Shown: positions 49,723 through 60,186 of the stretch, piece after piece
How the letters are laid out: each line of letters begins with the position of its first letter
Position numbering within the stretch: position 1 is the first letter of the stretch
Assembly: GCF_000745855.1 (NCBI RefSeq)
Contig: NZ_KN050766.1
Coordinates: 28,932-92,931, forward strand
Origin: Xenophilus azovorans DSM 13620
GTDB taxonomy: Bacteria > Pseudomonadota > Gammaproteobacteria > Burkholderiales > Burkholderiaceae_C
Direction: 5' to 3'
DNA: 64,000 bases
Notes under the pieces: model-generated
What the model was told of the DNA's origin: nothing
What the model saw: the letters and a program-made list of their open reading frames with translations, nothing else
The model's database searches: none
Made by a program: the position numbers and the translations under genes

Positions 49723-50658
49723 TCAGGGCGCCGGCAGGGGCGCGTGGCGGGCCAGGTCCGCCATCAGCGTCCGGACGGCGGCTTCGGGATCGTCTGCCGC
49801 GACGATGGCACGCACCGCCGCCGCGCTGCCGACGCCGGTGGCCATCACGGCCGGCAGGCTGGCGGCGTCGATGCCGCCGATGGCCACCAGGGGGTAGCCG
49901 TGCATCAGCCGGGCGTAGTCGCCCAGCCGCGCCACACCCTGCGGCGCGGTCGCCATCTGCTTGAGGGTGGTGGGGAACACCGCGCCCAGCGCGAGATAGC
50001 TCGGGCTGACCGCATCGGCGCGGACCATCTCGGCGTAGCCGTGCGTGCTCACGCCCAGGCGCGCGCCGGCGGCGCGCAGCGTGTCGACGTCGGCCTCGTG
50101 CAGTTCGTCGAGATCCTCCTGCCCGAGGTGCACGCCATAGGCGCCGGCCTCGACCGCCTCGCGCCAGTGGTCGTTGATGAAGAGCAGCGCACCGGTGCCC
50201 TGAACGGCCCGCACGGCCGCGCGCACCTCGTGGCGGACCGCCGCGGCGTCGGCGGACTTGAAGCGCAACTGCACGGTGGGCACGCCGGCGCGGGCCATGC
50301 GGCCGACCCAGGCGGCGTCGGGCAGCACGGCGTACAGCCCCAGGCGCCCGGGGCAGGGCGGGAAGGCGTCGTCGCGCGCCTGTGGCGGGAACTCGCGCAG
50401 GCCGAAGTCCACCGGCGTGGCGGGCCAGGCGAGCGCGTCGAAGAAGCCCAGGCGCTCCGTCTGCGCGTGCCAGGCCAGCGCGACGCATTCCGCGTCGGCC
50501 TCGATGAAGCCCAGCAGCACGCAGGCCTGCTTGACGCCGCGGTACACGGGGTCGGCCAGCGTGTAGTCCTGCGGCACGCTGGGCGGGTGCGCGCCGAAGC
50601 GCGGCAGGTGGGCGGTGAGCACCGCCGAGGCGATGGTGGTGGGGTCGTGTTCAGTCAT
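49723..50658 (-). CDS. thiE: thiamine phosphate synthase with N-terminal extension
   Basis: This enzyme joins HMP pyrophosphate and thiazole phosphate into thiamine phosphate. It has 311 residues, about 100 more than typical ThiE. The catalytic TIM barrel occupies about 105-305, with [35 protein letters not shown] and [12 protein letters not shown]. The N-terminal 100 residues ([21 protein letters not shown]) resemble no barrel element and have no assigned role. The start overlaps thiG by 8 bp; an ATG four codons earlier is possible. It is last of thiOSGE. Confidence 0.88.
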   Translation of the reverse strand: MTEHDPTTIASAVLTAHLPRFGAHPPSVPQDYTLADPVYRGVKQACVLLGFIEADAECVALAWHAQTERLGFFDALAWPATPVDFGLREFPPQARDDAFPPCPGRLGLYAVLPDAAWVGRMARAGVPTVQLRFKSADAAAVRHEVRAAVRAVQGTGALLFINDHWREAVEAGAYGVHLGQEDLDELHEADVDTLRAAGARLGVSTHGYAEMVRADAVSPSYLALGAVFPTTLKQMATAPQGVARLGDYARLMHGYPLVAIGGIDAASLPAVMATGVGSAAAVRAIVAADDPEAAVRTLMADLARHAPLPAP

Positions 50659-51481
50659 GGGCGCCTGCATGGTGCCAGAAGGGCGTGCCGAGCACCGGCG
50701 TGCTGGGCTGGGCGGCATCGCTGGTGGACATGGCGCCGGCGAGCCGGGCGGCGCGGCCGGCACGCACGGCATCGGCGAAGGCGCCGGCCATCGCGACCGG
50801 GTCTTGCGCCAGCGCGACGGCGGTGTTGAGCAGCACGCCGTCGTAGCCCCATTCCATCACCTGGCAGGCGTGCGAGGGCAGGCCGAGGCCGGCATCCACC
50901 AGCATGGGCACGGCGAGGCGCTCGCGCAGCGCCTGCAGCGCGTAGGGGTTCACGGGGCCGCGGCCGGTGCCGATGGGCGCGGCCCAGGGCATCACGGCCT
51001 GGCAGCCGACGTCGACCAGGCGCTGGCACAGCACCAGGTCCTCGGTGCAGTAGGGCAGCACCTGGAAGCCGTCGTCGATCAGCAGGCGTGCCGCCTCGAC
51101 GAGATTGAGCGTGTCGGGCTGCAGGGTGTAGTCGTCGCCGATCAGCTCCAGCTTGATCCAGGGCGTGTCGAACACCTCGCGCGCCATCTGCGCGGTGGCG
51201 ACGGCCTCCTGCACGCTGTGGCAGCCGGCGGTGTTGGGCAGCACCGGCACGTCCAGGCGCTTGAGCAGCGCCCAGAAGTCCTGGCCGGCGTCGGCGCCCG
51301 AGGGCGCGGCGCCCTGGCGGCGCAGCGAAGCGGTGAGCATCGCGGGCCGGGCGCGCCGCACCGCGGCCTCCAGCACGTCGGGCGAGGGATAGCGGGCGGT
51401 GCCCAGCAGCAGGCGGCCGTCGAAGCGCTGGCCGTACAGGACCAGCGCGTCGCCGGCGGGGGAGGACGTGTTGTCGTTCAT
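50651..51481 (-). CDS. thiG: thiazole synthase
   Basis: This enzyme builds the thiazole phosphate moiety from DXP, dehydroglycine and ThiS thiocarboxylate. It has 276 residues. The active-site Lys is in [16 protein letters not shown]. Phosphate-binding glycines lie in [14 protein letters not shown] and [11 protein letters not shown]. The C-terminal tail is slightly longer than usual ([16 protein letters not shown]). It lies 5 bp after thiS and overlaps thiE. ThiO rather than ThiH supplies the glycine imine here, as in aerobes. Confidence 0.94.
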   Translation of the reverse strand: MNDNTSSPAGDALVLYGQRFDGRLLLGTARYPSPDVLEAAVRRARPAMLTASLRRQGAAPSGADAGQDFWALLKRLDVPVLPNTAGCHSVQEAVATAQMAREVFDTPWIKLELIGDDYTLQPDTLNLVEAARLLIDDGFQVLPYCTEDLVLCQRLVDVGCQAVMPWAAPIGTGRGPVNPYALQALRERLAVPMLVDAGLGLPSHACQVMEWGYDGVLLNTAVALAQDPVAMAGAFADAVRAGRAARLAGAMSTSDAAQPSTPVLGTPFWHHAGAHD

Positions 51482-51486
51482 GTTCG

Positions 51487-51684
51487 TCAGCCTCCCGTCA
51501 CGGGCCGGATCACCTCGATCTCGTCGCCCTCGCGCAGTTCGCGCTCGGCATGCGAGGAGCGAGGCACGAATTCGCGGTTCACGGCGGCGGCATAGGGCGG
51601 CGCCGGCGCCAGCAGCGCGATGGCGTCGGCCAGCGTGGCGGGCGGGGCCAACTCGCGCGGCTGGCCGTTGAGCAGGATGTTCAT
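51487..51684 (-). CDS. thiS: sulfur carrier protein ThiS
   Basis: This is a 65-residue ubiquitin-fold sulfur carrier for thiazole synthesis. It ends in the obligatory Gly-Gly (RPVTGG), where the thiocarboxylate forms. [12 protein letters not shown] opens the beta-grasp, and [20 protein letters not shown] is conserved. The ATG overlaps the thiO stop (ATGA). No thiF is in the window, so activation must come from elsewhere (for example MoeB). Confidence 0.93.
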   Translation of the reverse strand: MNILLNGQPRELAPPATLADAIALLAPAPPYAAAVNREFVPRSSHAERELREGDEIEVIRPVTGG

Positions 51685-52769
51685 GGGGTGTCCAGTATGA
51701 GGAGATCGAAGCGCCGCGCCAAGGCATCGCCCTGATCGGCCAGCACCTGCATCGCCGCGTCGAGCATGGCGGGCGAGATCATGAAGCCGTGGCGGTACAG
51801 GCCGTTGACCTGCAGCATGCGCGGCGCCAGCCAGCGCAGCGCGGGCCGGTTGTCGGGCAGGGTGGGGCGGCACTGCGTGAGCACTTCGAGGATGCGCGCC
51901 TCGCCGAAGCCGGGGTGTACGGCGTACGCGGCGCTGAGCAGTTCCATCGTCGAGCGCACGCTGGCCGGCGAAAGGTCGTCGGACTCGATCTCGGTGGCGC
52001 CGACGACGAACACGTGGCCCGGCTTGGGCGCGATGTAGAGCGGGTAGCGCGGATGTGCCAGCCGCGTGGGCCGGCGCAGCTCGACGCCCGGCGCATGCAG
52101 GCGCAGCACCTCGCCGCGCACGCCGCGCAGCGCGTCCCACTGCGGCTTGGCGCCCAGGCCGCGGCAGTCGACGACGCGCTCGCGCGCCGCCGGCGAGAAG
52201 TCCTGCGGCGCGCGTGGGCTGTGCCAGTGCAGGCGCACGTTCGGCATCGCCTGCAGGCCGGCGAGCAGCGCGGCGAGCAGCTCGCGGTTGTCGAGCTGGC
52301 CTTCGCCGGGCAGCAGCCAGCCCTGCGCGAAGCGGCCGGCCAGCGCGGGCTCCAGCGCCGCCAGGGCCGGGCCGTCCAGCCGCTGCATGGCCGGCAGCCC
52401 GGGCACCGCGGCCTGCGTACGCTGCAGCGTGGCAGCCAGGCGCGCGGCCTCGTTCGCGTCCTGCCGGTGCCAGACGAGCAGCGTGCCCTCGCGCTGGAAG
52501 AACACGGGCGCGGGCAGGCCGGCGAGCAGTTGCGGCCAGCGCTCCAGCGCATGCATGCCCATGCGCACCAGCGGCTCGGGGGCGATGGCGGATTCGGCCA
52601 GCGGTGCCAGCATGGCGGCCGCCACGCGGGCGGCGGCCCCCTCGGCATCGGGGCCGCCGGCCTCGTACACGTCCACCGCGCAGCCGGCGCGCGCCAGCGC
52701 CAGCGCCAGCAGGCGGCCCATCAGGCCGGCGCCGAGCACGTGGGCATGGTCGAAGGGCAGGGTACTCAC
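51681..52769 (-). CDS. thiO: glycine oxidase ThiO
   Basis: This FAD enzyme oxidises glycine to the imine used by ThiG. It has 362 residues. The Rossmann motif [20 protein letters not shown] is at the N terminus. The substrate-domain segment includes [18 protein letters not shown], and the closing [15 protein letters not shown] motif is conserved in ThiO. It begins with GTG. It heads thiOSGE. A dispersed repeat lies in the 200-bp region before it, where the promoter should be. Confidence 0.92.
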   Translation of the reverse strand: MSTLPFDHAHVLGAGLMGRLLALALARAGCAVDVYEAGGPDAEGAAARVAAAMLAPLAESAIAPEPLVRMGMHALERWPQLLAGLPAPVFFQREGTLLVWHRQDANEAARLAATLQRTQAAVPGLPAMQRLDGPALAALEPALAGRFAQGWLLPGEGQLDNRELLAALLAGLQAMPNVRLHWHSPRAPQDFSPAARERVVDCRGLGAKPQWDALRGVRGEVLRLHAPGVELRRPTRLAHPRYPLYIAPKPGHVFVVGATEIESDDLSPASVRSTMELLSAAYAVHPGFGEARILEVLTQCRPTLPDNRPALRWLAPRMLQVNGLYRHGFMISPAMLDAAMQVLADQGDALARRFDLLILDTP

Positions 52770-52822
52770 TTCAGCGCCCCATGACGTTGAGCCTCGCCCG
52801 CGTTGCACGATCCAAGACGGTA

Positions 52823-52939
52823 CGAAAGGCCGCGGAGCAGGCCATGCGGGAACATCCGCGGAACTGGCTTGGCCAGGCCGCAGGATGTGCCCCCTTGAGG
52901 GGCTGGCGAAGCGGAACGAAGTCCGCGGAGACTGGGGGT
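52823..52939 (+). repeat. dispersed repeat family A, copy 2
   Basis: It runs from CGAAAGGCCGCGGAGCAGGC through CGCGGAACTGGCT and CCCCCTTGAGGGG to GACTGGGGGT. It matches the copies at 41.3 and 62.0 kb. It occupies most of the thiO-thiD intergenic region. Confidence 0.85.
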
Positions 52940-52971
52940 GGGCTGCTTCTCCTCTGCGACACTCCGCCGCC

Positions 52972-53835
<864 letters not shown>

Positions 53836-55201
53836 GGCGTGCGAGCACGAAGCACACGAACAGCGTCGGCAGCGCCGAGCCCCACTGCGGCGCCCACTTG
53901 GCGCAGGCGTGGTACAGCGCGATGCCGCCGACCCAGACCAGCGCGGCCGACCAGTCCACGCGCCGCGCGCCGGCCTGCACCGCGGCGCCCCCGCCCAGCC
54001 GCCCCAGGATCACGCCGTACAGCGGCACGAACACCGAGCTGAGCATCAGCAGGAAGGGCTCCAGCTGGTGCATGGGCAGCACCAGCGCCAGCGCGATGCA
54101 CAGCGCCGCCATTGCCAGGCCCCACCGGCGCACGCTCCAGCGCGGCGCCAGGCTGTGGACCGAGACCGAGCCCGAGTAGACGTCACCGTACGCGTTGTCC
54201 AGCTCGTCGATGAGGATCAGGCCCAGCGCGATCAGGCCGCCCTGCGCCAGCAGCAGCGCCGTGACCAGCGAGGTGCCCGGCTCGGCCACGCTGGCGACCA
54301 TCACGCCCAGCGCATAGCACCAGACGTTGGCCAGCGCGTAGCCGACCCAGGTGCCGCCGAAGGCGCCGCCCAGGCGGCCCGGCGCGGCGCGCCGACCGTG
54401 GCGCGCATAGTCAGCCACCAGCGGCAGCCACGATACGGGCATCGCGATCACCAGATCCATGGCGCTGAACAGGCCCATGCTGCCGTCGCCCGGCCGCTGC
54501 CAGAAGGCGTCGAAGCCCTTGGCCGAGAGTTGCGCGCCGAACTGCCAGGTCAGCCACAGCAGCGAGATCACCACCAGCGGCAGCCCGAAGCGGGCGACGA
54601 AGCGGCGCACCAGCGTCACCATCGATCCCGACAGCAGCGCCAGCAGCACCGCGCCCCACAGCAGCGTGCCGGCCAGCACGCCGCCGCTGCCGGCCAGGTC
54701 GAGCCCCAGCGCCTGCTTGGCGATGGCCTGCGTGCCCTCGCGCATCACCACCAGCTCGAAAGTGGTCCAGCCCACCAGTTGCACGATGTTCAGCACCACC
54801 GGCAGCCGCGCGAAGGCGCTGCCGTAGGTGGCATGCATCAGGCCGGCGCTGGCCAGGCCGGTCTCGCAGCCCAGCCGCGCCGTCCAGGCCAGCAGGCCCG
54901 CGCCCACCGCGGAGCCGACGAGGATCGCGATGACCGCATCGTGCGTGCCCACCGCCGGCACCAGGTAGGCGCCGATCTGCATCACGAGCAGGCCCACGCC
55001 GAGGCTGAACCACAGCGAGAGGTGGTCGTGCCAGCGGAACACGCGCCGCTCGGCGGGCAGCGGCGTCAGCGCCTCGTTGGCGGAGGAAGAGGATCGGGCT
55101 TGCGCCATGCATTTGCTCCAGTGCAAAGTGATGGCAGGTGGGCTGAGGTCCGGGGGCGGGACTGAAGGCGTCCTGAAGAGGAGGACGGCTGCCGCCGGAC
55201 C

Positions 55202-55286
55202 GGCTTCCCTGCGCGAGGATGACCTCAATCAGGTTCAAAGGGTTTGATCTCAGCCGGGCCGCAGTCGCAGCCCAGCACCCCTAGCG
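55202..55286 (-). promoter_or_regulatory. TPP (THI-box) riboswitch upstream of cytX
   Basis: Read on the minus strand, the conserved elements appear in order: AGGGGTGC, CTGAGAT, ACCCTTTGAACCTGAT and GCGCAGGGAAG. These are the pyrimidine- and pyrophosphate-sensing helices of the TPP aptamer. A CGTCCT/AGGACG hairpin between the aptamer and the start codon may be part of the expression platform. Confidence 0.95.
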
Positions 55287-55296
55287 AACCGGCATT

Positions 55297-56241
55297 CTAG
55301 GCGCGCGGGGCCTTGCCTGCCGGCCGCCGCCGATGGCCCTTGGGCTGCTGCAGCAGTTCGCGGGCGATGCGCGCCAGGCCCTGCACGGCCGGCTGCTCGA
55401 TCACGCTGCTGCGCGTCCAGGCCAGCACGTCGCGCGGCGCGGGTTCGCTGGGCAGGGCGATCTGGCGCAGTTCGCCCGCCGTGTCGATCAGCGCCAACGG
55501 AAGGCGCGGCAGCACGGCCAGGTGGCGGCCCTGGCGCAGCACCTGCAGCAGGATGGCGGCGTCGGCGACGGTGGCCAGCTGCGTCTGCGGCCGACGGATG
55601 CCGTTGCGGTGCAGGTAGTCGAGTTCGTCGTTCTGGAAGGGCGAGGTCACGCCCACGTTGATCCACTCGCAGGCATTGAGCGCCTGGGTGCCCGGCCGCG
55701 GCCGGCCGGCCAGCGGGTGCTGCGCGCCGCAGAACACGCCGATCGAGTCCTGCACCAGCAGCGCGCGCGAGATGCCGGCGGGCAGCTGGCGCGAGAGGGC
55801 CGGCGTGATCACCACGTCGTGCTGGTCGTCGATCAGCTCGTCCACCAGCATCGTCGGGCGGCCGGTGGTGATCGTCAGCGCCACGTGGGGGAAGGCATCG
55901 AGGAAGGCCGGCGCGAGCCGCGGCATCAGCGCCAGCCCCAGCAGCGGACCCACGCCCACGCGCAGCCGGTTGAACAGGCCAAGCCGGTGCTGCGCGATCG
56001 ACTCGAGGGCCTGCTGCATGCGTGCGGCGATGGCCCGGCCCTCGCGCGCCAGCGCCTCGCCCAGGGGCGTACTGCGCACGCCGAAGCGGCTGCGCGTGAA
56101 CAGCGGCGCGCCGGCCTGCATCTCCAGCGTGGCCATGTTGCGCGTGAGGGTGGGCTGGGTCACCGCCAGGCTCTTGGCGGCCTCGGTGATCGAGCCCTTC
56201 TCCAGCACCATGGCCAGGTGCGTCAGGTGCTTCGGGTCCAT
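55297..56241 (-). CDS. LysR family transcriptional regulator
   Basis: This is a 314-residue LysR regulator. The N-terminal helix-turn-helix includes SITEAAKSLAVTQPTLTRNMATLE (residues about 18-41), and the C-terminal substrate-binding domain runs from about 92. It is divergent from a sulfatase and a Bug-type binding protein. A dyad in the spacer suggests it regulates them, as is usual for this family. The inducer is unknown. Confidence 0.9.
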   Translation of the reverse strand: MDPKHLTHLAMVLEKGSITEAAKSLAVTQPTLTRNMATLEMQAGAPLFTRSRFGVRSTPLGEALAREGRAIAARMQQALESIAQHRLGLFNRLRVGVGPLLGLALMPRLAPAFLDAFPHVALTITTGRPTMLVDELIDDQHDVVITPALSRQLPAGISRALLVQDSIGVFCGAQHPLAGRPRPGTQALNACEWINVGVTSPFQNDELDYLHRNGIRRPQTQLATVADAAILLQVLRQGRHLAVLPRLPLALIDTAGELRQIALPSEPAPRDVLAWTRSSVIEQPAVQGLARIARELLQQPKGHRRRPAGKAPRA

Positions 56242-56242
56242 A

Positions 56243-56273
56243 CGAAAGTGATTGATTGGCCGATCAACTTTCG
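56243..56273. promoter_or_regulatory. LysR operator candidate
   Basis: Outer arms CGAAAGT and ACTTTCG are separated by 17 bp, with an inner GATTGGCCGATC near-palindrome. The site starts just upstream of the LysR start codon, in the divergent promoter region. Confidence 0.55.
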
Positions 56274-56344
56274 ATTTTACTTTTGCAACCCTCTCCCTAT
56301 CCTTGCGTGACGCACAAGGAGACATCAAGCAGGAGACGGATGGC

Positions 56345-57646
56345 GTGACCAACTTCATCTTCATCGTGGCCGACGACCTGGGCTACGCCGACCTGGGCTG
56401 CTACGGCGGCCGCGCCGCCACCTCGCCGGTGCTGGACGGCCTGGCTGCCAACGGCCTGCGCTACGTGAACGGCTACTCGAACTCGCCCGTGTGCTCGCCC
56501 ACGCGCTTCGCGCTGATGACCGGGCGCTACCAGTACTGGGTGCGCGGCGCGAGCGAGGAGCCGCTGCTCGGCACCTCGCGCGGCAACCTGGAGCTGGGGC
56601 TGCATCCCGGTCTGCCCACGCTGCCCTCGATGCTGCGCGACGTCGGCTACCACACGGCGCTGATCGGCAAGTGGCACCTGGGCTTCCGTCCGCACTTCGG
56701 ACCGGACCGCTCGGGCTACATGCACCACTTCGGCCCCATGTCGGGTGGCGTCAGCTACTGGGGCCACAACGCGCGCGGCCCGGCGTCCGACCTCGAACTC
56801 GACGGCCAGCCCCACGACGAGCCCGGCTACCTGACCGACCTGCTCTCGCAGCGCGCCGCGCGCTACGTGCGCGAGCGCGCGGCCGACGGCCGGCGCTTCC
56901 TGCTGAGCCTGCACTACACCGCGCCGCACTGGCCCTGGGAGACGCGCGCGCAGGGCGGCATCGACCCGGAGGTGATGCAGGACATCGCGCACCTGGACGG
57001 CGGCAGCGTCGAGACCTACCGGACCATGATCCGCGAGATGGACGAGGGCGTCGGCTGGGTGGTGGATGCCCTGCGCGAGACCGGGCTGCTGGAAGACACG
57101 CTGATCGTGTTCACCAGCGACAACGGCGGCGAGCGCTTCTCGGACAACTGGCCGCTGGTGGGCGGCAAGATGGACCTGACCGAAGGCGGCATCCGCGTGC
57201 CCTACATCGTCCACTGGCCGCGCGGCATCGCCCGGCCGGGCACGGTCTGCGAGCAGCACTGCATGACGATGGACTGGACCGCGACGCTGCTGGACATCGC
57301 CGGCGCGCGGCCGCCGGCGGAGCATGTGCTGGACGGCGTCTCCATGCGGCCGACGCTGAACGACAGCGGCCGCACCTTCGCGCGCCCGATGTACTGGCGC
57401 ATGAAGCACAAGGACCAGCGCGCCCTGCGCGACGGCGACTGGAAGTACCTCAAGGTGGAGGAGCACGAGTACCTGTTCGACATCGCGCGCGACGCGCGCG
57501 AGCGCGCCAACCGGGCTCGGCGCGAGCCGCAGCGCCTGGCGGCGATGCGTGCCGCCTGGGAACGGTGGAACGCACAGATCCCCGCCGTGCCGCCCGAGGC
57601 GCGCGCCCACCTGATCAGCACGCTGCGCGACATGCCCGCGCGCTGA
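56345..57646 (+). CDS. sulfatase (arylsulfatase family, Cys-type)
   Basis: This is an alkaline-phosphatase-fold sulfatase of 433 residues that hydrolyses sulfate esters. The metal-binding start is VADDLGYADLGCYGG. The maturation motif CSPTR with Cys50 (then FALMTGRYQ) is the target for formylglycine formation. GKWHLG and the late SDNGG metal site are present. The GTG start gives no signal peptide, so it should be cytoplasmic. No formylglycine-generating enzyme is in the window. A Bug-type binding protein follows, and a LysR regulator is divergent. Confidence 0.9.
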   Translation: MTNFIFIVADDLGYADLGCYGGRAATSPVLDGLAANGLRYVNGYSNSPVCSPTRFALMTGRYQYWVRGASEEPLLGTSRGNLELGLHPGLPTLPSMLRDVGYHTALIGKWHLGFRPHFGPDRSGYMHHFGPMSGGVSYWGHNARGPASDLELDGQPHDEPGYLTDLLSQRAARYVRERAADGRRFLLSLHYTAPHWPWETRAQGGIDPEVMQDIAHLDGGSVETYRTMIREMDEGVGWVVDALRETGLLEDTLIVFTSDNGGERFSDNWPLVGGKMDLTEGGIRVPYIVHWPRGIARPGTVCEQHCMTMDWTATLLDIAGARPPAEHVLDGVSMRPTLNDSGRTFARPMYWRMKHKDQRALRDGDWKYLKVEEHEYLFDIARDARERANRARREPQRLAAMRAAWERWNAQIPAVPPEARAHLISTLRDMPAR

Positions 57647-57682
57647 AGCCCGCCGCCTGCCATACCCACAAGGAGACAAGAC

Positions 57683-58645
57683 ATGACCCGCCGCCGCCAC
57701 TTCTGCCTGTCCGCGCTGTCCCTGGCCCTGCCGCATGCCGCGGCATGGGCGCAGCCCTCTTCGCAGCCGATCCGCATCCTGGTGGGCTTCGCCCCCGGCG
57801 GCTCGGTGGACCTCACGGCCCGCGCGCTCGCCGAGGCGATGCGCGCCAGCCTCGAGCGCACCGTGCTGGTGGAGAACCGGCCGGGCGCGGCCGGCCGCCT
57901 GGTGGTGGAGGCCACGCGCCAGGCCAGGCCCGACGGCGACACGCTGATGCTGGTGCCGCACGGCCCGATGACCCTGTTCCCGTGGATCCACCGGCAACTG
58001 CGCTACGACCCGGTGAAGGACTTCGCGCCGGTCGGCCGCGTGTGCATCGTGGACTACGCCATCACCACCGGCCCGGCCACCCCGGCGAAGACGGTGGCCG
58101 AGTACGTGGCGTGGGCGCGCGATCCCGCGAACAAGGCCGCCTTCGCCTCGCCGGGGGCGGGCACCATCCCGCACTTCCTGGGGCAGGGCTTCGCGCAGAA
58201 GGCCGGGGTCGAGATCACGCACGTGGGCTACAAGGGCGCCGCGCCGTCGCTGGTCGACCTGATCGGCGGCAACATCTCGCTGGCGGTGACGCCGCTGGCC
58301 GACGCGGCCGAGCACCACCGCGCCGGCAAGGTGCGCATCCTGGCCGTCACCGGCACGCGCCGCAACCCCGCGCTGCCCGAGGTGCCCACGCTCAAGGAGA
58401 GCGGCATCGACCTGGTGCTGGACGGCTGGTACGGCCTGTACGCGCCGGCCGGCACGCCCGCCGGGCAGATCGACCGGCTGTACCAGGCGCTGCAGGGCGC
58501 GGTGAAGAAGATCGAGCCGATGCTCGCGCGCGCCACCATGCATGCCGAGCCGGCGGGGCCGCGCCAGCTGGCCGAGATCCAGGCGGCTGAGACGGCGCTG
58601 TGGGGCCCCTGGGTCAAGGCGTCGGGGTTCACGCCCGAGGAGTGA
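57683..58645 (+). CDS. Bug family (TctC-like) tripartite tricarboxylate transporter substrate-binding protein
   Basis: This is a 320-residue periplasmic binding protein with a signal peptide (about 1-23, ending AAAWAQ). The Bug-family hallmark IRILVGFAPGGSVDLTARAL follows, then VENRPGAAG, and PGAGTIPHFLG and HVGYKGAAPSLVDLIGGNI near the ligand site. The family binds carboxylates and many other small acids. No membrane TctA/TctB partner is adjacent, which is common in this group. Likely it captures the sulfatase substrate or a related compound (inference). Confidence 0.9.
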   Translation: MTRRRHFCLSALSLALPHAAAWAQPSSQPIRILVGFAPGGSVDLTARALAEAMRASLERTVLVENRPGAAGRLVVEATRQARPDGDTLMLVPHGPMTLFPWIHRQLRYDPVKDFAPVGRVCIVDYAITTGPATPAKTVAEYVAWARDPANKAAFASPGAGTIPHFLGQGFAQKAGVEITHVGYKGAAPSLVDLIGGNISLAVTPLADAAEHHRAGKVRILAVTGTRRNPALPEVPTLKESGIDLVLDGWYGLYAPAGTPAGQIDRLYQALQGAVKKIEPMLARATMHAEPAGPRQLAEIQAAETALWGPWVKASGFTPEE

Positions 58646-58695
58646 GCGGCGGCGCGTCCGAAGGGTCAGAATCGGTGCCGAAAGGAGACCGACCC

Positions 58696-59139
58696 ATGAC
58701 CCCGAGGATCACCGTGCTGACGCTGGGCGTGCGGGACCTGCACGCCTCGCTCGCCTTCTACCGCGACGGGCTGGGCTTCCCGACGCCGGGCGTCATCGGC
58801 GAGGAATACGAGCACGGCGCCGTCGTCTTCATCGAGCTGGAATCGGGCCTGCGGCTGGCGCTGTGGCCGCGCGATTCGCTGGCGCACGATGCGGGCGTGG
58901 CGCTGCCCGATGCCGGCGCGCCGGCCATCTCGCTGGGCCACAACGTCCGCAGCCGCGAGGAGGTGGATGCCGTCATGGCCCAGGCGCAGCAGGCGGGCGC
59001 GCGGTTGGTGAAGCAGGCGGCGCCGACCTTCTGGGGCGGCTACGCGGGCTACTTCGCGGACCCTGACGGCTACCTGTGGGAGATCGTGTGGAACCCTGCG
59101 CTGCTGCCGCCACAGGAGGAGGAAGAGACCCGCGGCTAG
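58696..59139 (+). CDS. VOC family (glyoxalase/dioxygenase fold) protein
   Basis: This 147-residue protein has two beta-alpha-beta-beta-beta modules of the vicinal oxygen chelate fold. It opens ITVLTLGVRDLHASLAFYRDGL and ends FADPDGYLWEIVWNP, with the metal-binding Glu in the last strand. The activity is unknown; lactoylglutathione lyase and ring-cleavage types share the fold. A strong AAAGGAGA site precedes the ATG. It overlaps convergent fpr by 4 bp. Confidence 0.85.
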   Translation: MTPRITVLTLGVRDLHASLAFYRDGLGFPTPGVIGEEYEHGAVVFIELESGLRLALWPRDSLAHDAGVALPDAGAPAISLGHNVRSREEVDAVMAQAQQAGARLVKQAAPTFWGGYAGYFADPDGYLWEIVWNPALLPPQEEEETRG

Positions 59140-60179
59140 CCGCGCCGGCGGGCGCCGGCCACGCCCAGCAGCTCATGCAGCCGGGTGCTGGTGGTCGTGT
59201 ACTGCAGCGGCGGCGGCTTGCCGCCGGTGACGATGTCGGCCACGCCCCAGGCGGCCAGCGTGGCCTCGTGGAAGCCGCAGACGATGAGCTTGCGCTTGCC
59301 CGGGTAGGTGTTGATGTCGCCCACCGCGAACAGGCCCGCCTCGCGCGTCTGGAAGCGTTCGGTGTCCACCGGGATCTGCTTGCGCTGCAGCTCCAGCCCC
59401 CAGTCGGCGATGGGGCCCATGCGCGGCGAGATGCCCTGGCACACGACCAGCGCGTCCAGCGCCAACGACTGCTCGCCGCCTTCCGGCGTGTCGATGCGCA
59501 GGATCCCACCATTGAAGGCCGCCGGCTGGCCCACGGCCGGGCGGATGGCGCCGGCGGCGACGCGGTCCTGCAGTGCCGCCTGCAGCGTCTCCTCGGCGCG
59601 GAACACGTCGCGCCGGTGCAGCAGCGTCACGCTGCGCGCCAGGCCGGCGAGGGCCAGCGCCGTTTCCAGCGCCGCGTCCTCGCCGCCGTTCACCACCACG
59701 TCCTGGCCGGCGAAGCGGGCCAGGTCGGCCGGGTGGTAGAACAGGCGCGTGCCCTCGAAGCGTTCCGCGCCTTCCAGCGCCAGCTTCTTCGGCACGAAGG
59801 CGCCCACGCCGGCCGCGACGACCACCGTGCGCGCGATGAACGCGGTACCGGCCGAGGTGCCGGCGCGCCAGCGGCCGTCGGCCTCGCGCGCCAGCGTGGC
59901 GACCTGCTCGCCCAGGTGCATCGGCACCCCGAAGGGCGCGAGCTGATCGAGCAAGGCGTCCGCCAGGCCGCGGCCGGTGGTGGCCGGCGTGCCGGGGATG
60001 TCGTAGATGGGCTTGTGGCCGTACAGCTCGACGCACTGGCCGCCTGCATGGGGCAGGGCGTCGACGATGCGGCAGGGGATTTCGAGCAGGCCGAGCTGGA
60101 AGGCCTGGAACAGCCCGACCGGCCCCGCGCCGATGATCAGCGCGTCGGTCTCGATCGGGGCAGCCGGCTGCTCGGACAA
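59136..60179 (-). CDS. fpr: ferredoxin-NADP+ reductase, thioredoxin-reductase-like type
   Basis: This flavoprotein of 347 residues transfers electrons between NADPH and ferredoxin. The FAD motif IIGAGPVGLFQAFQLGLLE is at the N terminus, and AGGQCVELYGHKPIYDIPG is typical of this FNR type. The NADPH motif is degenerate GGEDAALETALAL. A CxxC thioredoxin-reductase disulfide is absent, as expected. The late GDINTYPGKRKLI FAD contact is conserved. It starts with TTG, 7 bp after fdxA, its likely redox partner. Confidence 0.9.
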   Translation of the reverse strand: MSEQPAAPIETDALIIGAGPVGLFQAFQLGLLEIPCRIVDALPHAGGQCVELYGHKPIYDIPGTPATTGRGLADALLDQLAPFGVPMHLGEQVATLAREADGRWRAGTSAGTAFIARTVVVAAGVGAFVPKKLALEGAERFEGTRLFYHPADLARFAGQDVVVNGGEDAALETALALAGLARSVTLLHRRDVFRAEETLQAALQDRVAAGAIRPAVGQPAAFNGGILRIDTPEGGEQSLALDALVVCQGISPRMGPIADWGLELQRKQIPVDTERFQTREAGLFAVGDINTYPGKRKLIVCGFHEATLAAWGVADIVTGGKPPPLQYTTTSTRLHELLGVAGARRRG

Positions 60180-60186
60180 GGGCGGC

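Noticed and set aside
47648..50488. A 946-residue reading extending the acyltransferase upstream through thiE
   Set aside because: The upstream part is an out-of-frame reading of thiE; the acyltransferase domain starts at MTTTPHAP.
52770..52971. A second TPP riboswitch before thiO or thiD
   Set aside because: No CTGAGA or ACCCTTTGAACCTG element is present; the region is a dispersed repeat.
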